Source: Ferrovibrio sp. | GTDB taxonomy: Bacteria; Pseudomonadota; Alphaproteobacteria; Ferrovibrionales; Ferrovibrionaceae | Assembly (NCBI RefSeq): GCF_019636075.1 | Contig: NZ_JAHBYG010000017.1 | Coordinates: forward strand, 1-64,000 | Reading direction: 5' to 3' | DNA: 64,000 nucleotides | Part shown: piece by piece, positions 61,366-64,000 of the stretch | Layout: each line of letters starts with the position of its first letter | Numbering within the stretch: position 1 is the stretch's first letter | Program-made: the position numbers and the translations under genes | Notes under the pieces: generated by a model | Databases searched by the model: none | The model's input: only the letters and a program-made list of their open reading frames with translations | Told to the model about the DNA's origin: nothing

Positions 61366-64000
61366 ATGCGTATCGTCGTCAACGGCAAGGCACATACTTA
61401 CGAAGGTCCGGGCGGCAAGCGTCTGGCCGATCTGCTGCGGGATGATCTAGGCCTTATCGGCACCAAGATCGGCTGCAATGCCGGCGATTGCGGCGCGTGT
61501 ACGGTGCTGATGGATGGCAAGCAGGTTTGCGCCTGCCTCACGCCGGTTGCCCAGGCTGAAGGCAAGCCGGTGGTGACGGTAGAGGGGCTGGAGGCCCATG
61601 GCACATTGTCGCGCCTGCAGCGCGCTTTTCTGGCGCATGGCGCCGCGCAATGCGGCATCTGCACGCCAGGCATGCTGGTGGCGGCTACGGATTTGCTGGC
61701 CGCCAAATCCAGGCCCTCGCGGCAAGAGGTGATGGATGCCTTGGGGGGCGTGCTGTGCCGCTGCACCGGCTATCAGAAAATCGTGGAAGCCGTGTTGGCG
61801 GCAAGCCGTACATTGCCTTTGCCAGAGGCTCCGCCGCAGGGCGAGGCAGTGGGCGCGCGGGCGGCAAAGGTGGATGGCCTGGCCAAGCTGCGCGGACATG
61901 AGCGCTATGGCGCCGATACGATTCCGGCGGATGCAATTTGGTTGCGCATTCTGCGCGCGCCGCACCATCGTGCCAGTTTCACGGTTGGCGATACCGCACC
62001 GTTGCTGCAAAAATATCCAGGCCTGGTGCGGGTGCTGACGGCAGCCGATGTGCCGTTCAACGGCTATGGCATCTATCCGCATATCAAGGATCAACCGGTG
62101 CTGGCCGATGGCATCGTGCGCTATCGCGGCGAAGCGGTGCTGGCCTTGGTGGGCAGCCGTGATGCCGTTGAAGCGGTGCGTGAGGAGGATCTGCCGCTTG
62201 CATATCTGCCGGAAGATCCGATCCATGGCGTGAAAGCCGCCATTGCCGCCGACAAACTGGTGCAGGCCGACAAGCCCGGCAACATGCTGCTGGAAGGCGG
62301 CGTGATTCGCGGCGATGCGGATGGCATGTTCAGTCAATGCGCCGCCTTTTCGGAAGGCCATTTCCAGACCGCTTTCGTGGAGCATGCCTATATCGAGCCG
62401 GAAGCCGGCTGGGCCCGCCGCGTAGGCGACCGCATCGAAATCCATGCCACCACCCAGACGCCTTATATGGATCGGGATGAAGTGGCTAACCTGATGCGTA
62501 TGGCGCCCGATCTCATCCGCATCGTGCCCACCGCTTGCGGCGGTGGCTTTGGCGGTAAGCTCGATCTGTCGGTGCAGCCCTTGCTGGCCGTGGCCACTTG
62601 GCTGCTGAATCGGCCCGTCGCCTGCATCTATACCCGGCCGGAAAGCATGGCTGCCAGCACCAAGCGCCATCCGGCCACCGTGACGGTGAAATTCGGCAGC
62701 GATGCCGAAGGCCATTTGCAGGCTGTGCGCACCCATGCCGATTTCGATACCGGAGCCTATGCCAGTTGGGGCCCCACTGTGGCAAACCGTGTGCCGGTGC
62801 ATGCCACGGGGCCGTATTTCGTGCCCCATGTGCATAATTGGGGCCGGGCGTTTTTCACCAATGCGCCGCCGGCCGGTGCGTTTCGTGGCTTCGGTGTGCC
62901 GCAGGCCGCCATTGCCCATGAATGCATGATGGATGATCTTGCCAAGCAACTTGGCCTGGATCGCCTGGAGATTCGCCGCCGCAATGCTCTGCGTGTTGGC
63001 CAGACCACCGCTACAGGGCAGTTGCTGGAGCATTCCGCCGGCCTGCCGGCCTGCCTGGATGCCTTGGCCGAACGCTGGCAGGAATGGCAGGATGCCGCCG
63101 ATGGGTTCAACGCCAAGCCTGCGGCAAGGCGCAAAAGCGTGAAGCGCGGCGTGGGCATCGGTTGCATGTGGTATGGCATCGGCAACACTTCGCTGTCCAA
63201 TCCTTCCACCATGCGGGTAAGCCTGCGGGCCGATGGTCGCTTCATGCTCTATAATGGCGCGCTGGATATCGGACAGGGCTCCAACACCATCATGATGCAG
63301 ATCGTGGCCGATGCGGTGGGCGCGCCGATGGCTTTGTTCGACCTCATTGCCGGCGATACCGACCGCACCGCCGATGCCGGCAAAACCTCCGCTTCGCGCC
63401 AGACTTTCGTTTCAGGCCGTGCGGCACAGGAAGCCGGCCTTGATTTGCGACGGCAGATTCTGCGCTTGGCCAATGCAGCTGAGGATGCACGTATCCATGT
63501 GGCGGATGGCGCATTGCATATCGGCGAGAACGCCGCCATGCGAGTGATCCGGCTTGCCGATCTGCCGCGTCTGAATGAAGACGGCGACCTGCTGTTGGGC
63601 GAAGGGCGTTTCGATCCGCCCACCACCATGCCGGATGAAAACGGCCAAGGCATACCCTACGCCACCTATGCCTTCGCCGCACAGATTGCGCTGGTGGAAG
63701 TGGATGTTGAACTTGGCAAGGTGCGTGTATTGAAAATGGCGGCGGCCCATGATGTGGGCCGTGCCATCAATCCGCAGCAAGTGGAAGGCCAGATCCATGG
63801 CGGCATCGCGCAAGGCCTGGGTCTGGCATTGATGGAAGAATATCTGCCTGGCCGCACCGAGAATCTGCACGATTATCTGATCCCGACTGTCGGCGATATG
63901 CCGGAGATCGAGGTGATGCTGATCGAGGATGCAGAACCGCTCGGCCCTTATGGCGCCAAGGGCGTGGGCGAACCTGGCCTGGTGCCTACCGCGCCCGCCA
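61366..64000 (+). CDS. Molybdenum hydroxylase: [2Fe-2S] subunit fused to the molybdopterin subunit (partial)
   Basis: A single open frame from the ATG at 61366 to beyond the window end (at least 878 aa). Residues 1-150 are the two-cluster ferredoxin-like subunit: GCNAGDCGACTVLMDGKQVC (plant-type cluster) and QCGICTPGM...CRCTGYQKI (second cluster). A short linker leads into the large molybdopterin subunit, with CGGGFGGK, the AFRGFG loop, GQGSNTIMMQIVAD, and the catalytic Glu region GAKGVGEPGLVP close to the edge. It should hydroxylate a heterocycle or aldehyde using molybdenum-bound water, with electrons leaving by the Fe-S and FAD subunits. The substrate is unknown. Confidence 0.92.
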   Translation, partial: MRIVVNGKAHTYEGPGGKRLADLLRDDLGLIGTKIGCNAGDCGACTVLMDGKQVCACLTPVAQAEGKPVVTVEGLEAHGTLSRLQRAFLAHGAAQCGICTPGMLVAATDLLAAKSRPSRQEVMDALGGVLCRCTGYQKIVEAVLAASRTLPLPEAPPQGEAVGARAAKVDGLAKLRGHERYGADTIPADAIWLRILRAPHHRASFTVGDTAPLLQKYPGLVRVLTAADVPFNGYGIYPHIKDQPVLADGIVRYRGEAVLALVGSRDAVEAVREEDLPLAYLPEDPIHGVKAAIAADKLVQADKPGNMLLEGGVIRGDADGMFSQCAAFSEGHFQTAFVEHAYIEPEAGWARRVGDRIEIHATTQTPYMDRDEVANLMRMAPDLIRIVPTACGGGFGGKLDLSVQPLLAVATWLLNRPVACIYTRPESMAASTKRHPATVTVKFGSDAEGHLQAVRTHADFDTGAYASWGPTVANRVPVHATGPYFVPHVHNWGRAFFTNAPPAGAFRGFGVPQAAIAHECMMDDLAKQLGLDRLEIRRRNALRVGQTTATGQLLEHSAGLPACLDALAERWQEWQDAADGFNAKPAARRKSVKRGVGIGCMWYGIGNTSLSNPSTMRVSLRADGRFMLYNGALDIGQGSNTIMMQIVADAVGAPMALFDLIAGDTDRTADAGKTSASRQTFVSGRAAQEAGLDLRRQILRLANAAEDARIHVADGALHIGENAAMRVIRLADLPRLNEDGDLLLGEGRFDPPTTMPDENGQGIPYATYAFAAQIALVEVDVELGKVRVLKMAAAHDVGRAINPQQVEGQIHGGIAQGLGLALMEEYLPGRTENLHDYLIPTVGDMPEIEVMLIEDAEPLGPYGAKGVGEPGLVPTAPA

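Noticed and set aside
61447-63033. Minus-strand frame opposite the molybdenum hydroxylase
   Set aside because: Antisense to a gene with intact Fe-S and molybdopterin motifs.

Overview
The window looks like chromosomal DNA of an alphaproteobacterium, probably Rhodospirillales-like. By eye it is about 60% G+C, with tightly packed and often translationally coupled genes. Supporting signs are an RNase E with a long acidic insert in its S1 domain, the adjacent amidase and PBP1A genes, a split glycine decarboxylase (GcvPA/GcvPB), and two chemoreceptors with an xWxxF tail. The genus cannot be fixed from sequence alone.

Layout. 0-5.4 kb: an MFS transporter cut by the window edge, then the glycine cleavage operon gcvT-gcvH-gcvPA-gcvPB (minus strand) behind a tandem glycine riboswitch. 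5.5-12.6 kb: a coupled Mpo1-like/cyclase pair, a chemoreceptor, a ThDP enzyme and a methyltransferase. 12.7-19.5 kb: rpmJ with promoter and terminator, then a GntR/FCD regulator overlapping glcD-glcE-glcF (glycolate oxidase), then hutH with a HutC-like operator. 19.5-21.3 kb: a DNA adenine methyltransferase fused to an Mrr-like nuclease domain. 21.3-26.2 kb: an unknown gene, tRNA-Val(CAC), PBP1A and an AMIN-domain amidase, divergent from rne (26.8-29.8 kb). 29.8-38.7 kb: a secreted hydrolase, transketolase, a CheW-chemoreceptor operon, and a sugar-acid dehydratase with an aldolase. 38.7-39.8 kb: a small AT-rich accessory patch with a RelE/ParE toxin, its antitoxin and an HTH protein. 39.8-45.4 kb: a TPR-methyltransferase, a DapA-family protein, a BenE-type transporter and an esterase-like protein. 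45.4-53.9 kb: an acyl-CoA module (FadD, MaoC hydratase, dienoyl-CoA isomerase-like crotonase, thioesterase, two acyl-CoA dehydrogenases) with an EAL-domain protein inside it. 53.9-60.2 kb: a stand-alone RAM domain, a DEAD-box helicase, an M20 amidohydrolase, an MBL hydrolase, a SixA-like phosphatase, a MarR regulator and ferredoxin-NADP reductase. 60.5-64 kb: a molybdenum hydroxylase whose [2Fe-2S] and molybdopterin subunits are fused, running off the right edge.

How the genes work together. Most of the window is C1/C2 and acyl-CoA metabolism: glycine cleavage under glycine control, glycolate oxidation under a GntR regulator, histidine entry, sugar-acid dehydration and cleavage, and beta-oxidation of unusual acyl chains. 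The less ordinary items are the methyltransferase-nuclease fusion with its composition break, the perfect palindromes touching start codons (MFS gene and GntR gene), the toxin-antitoxin/HTH patch, and the adjacent acyl-CoA dehydrogenases that may form a hetero-oligomer. No CRISPR array, insertion sequence, phage or rRNA operon was seen.
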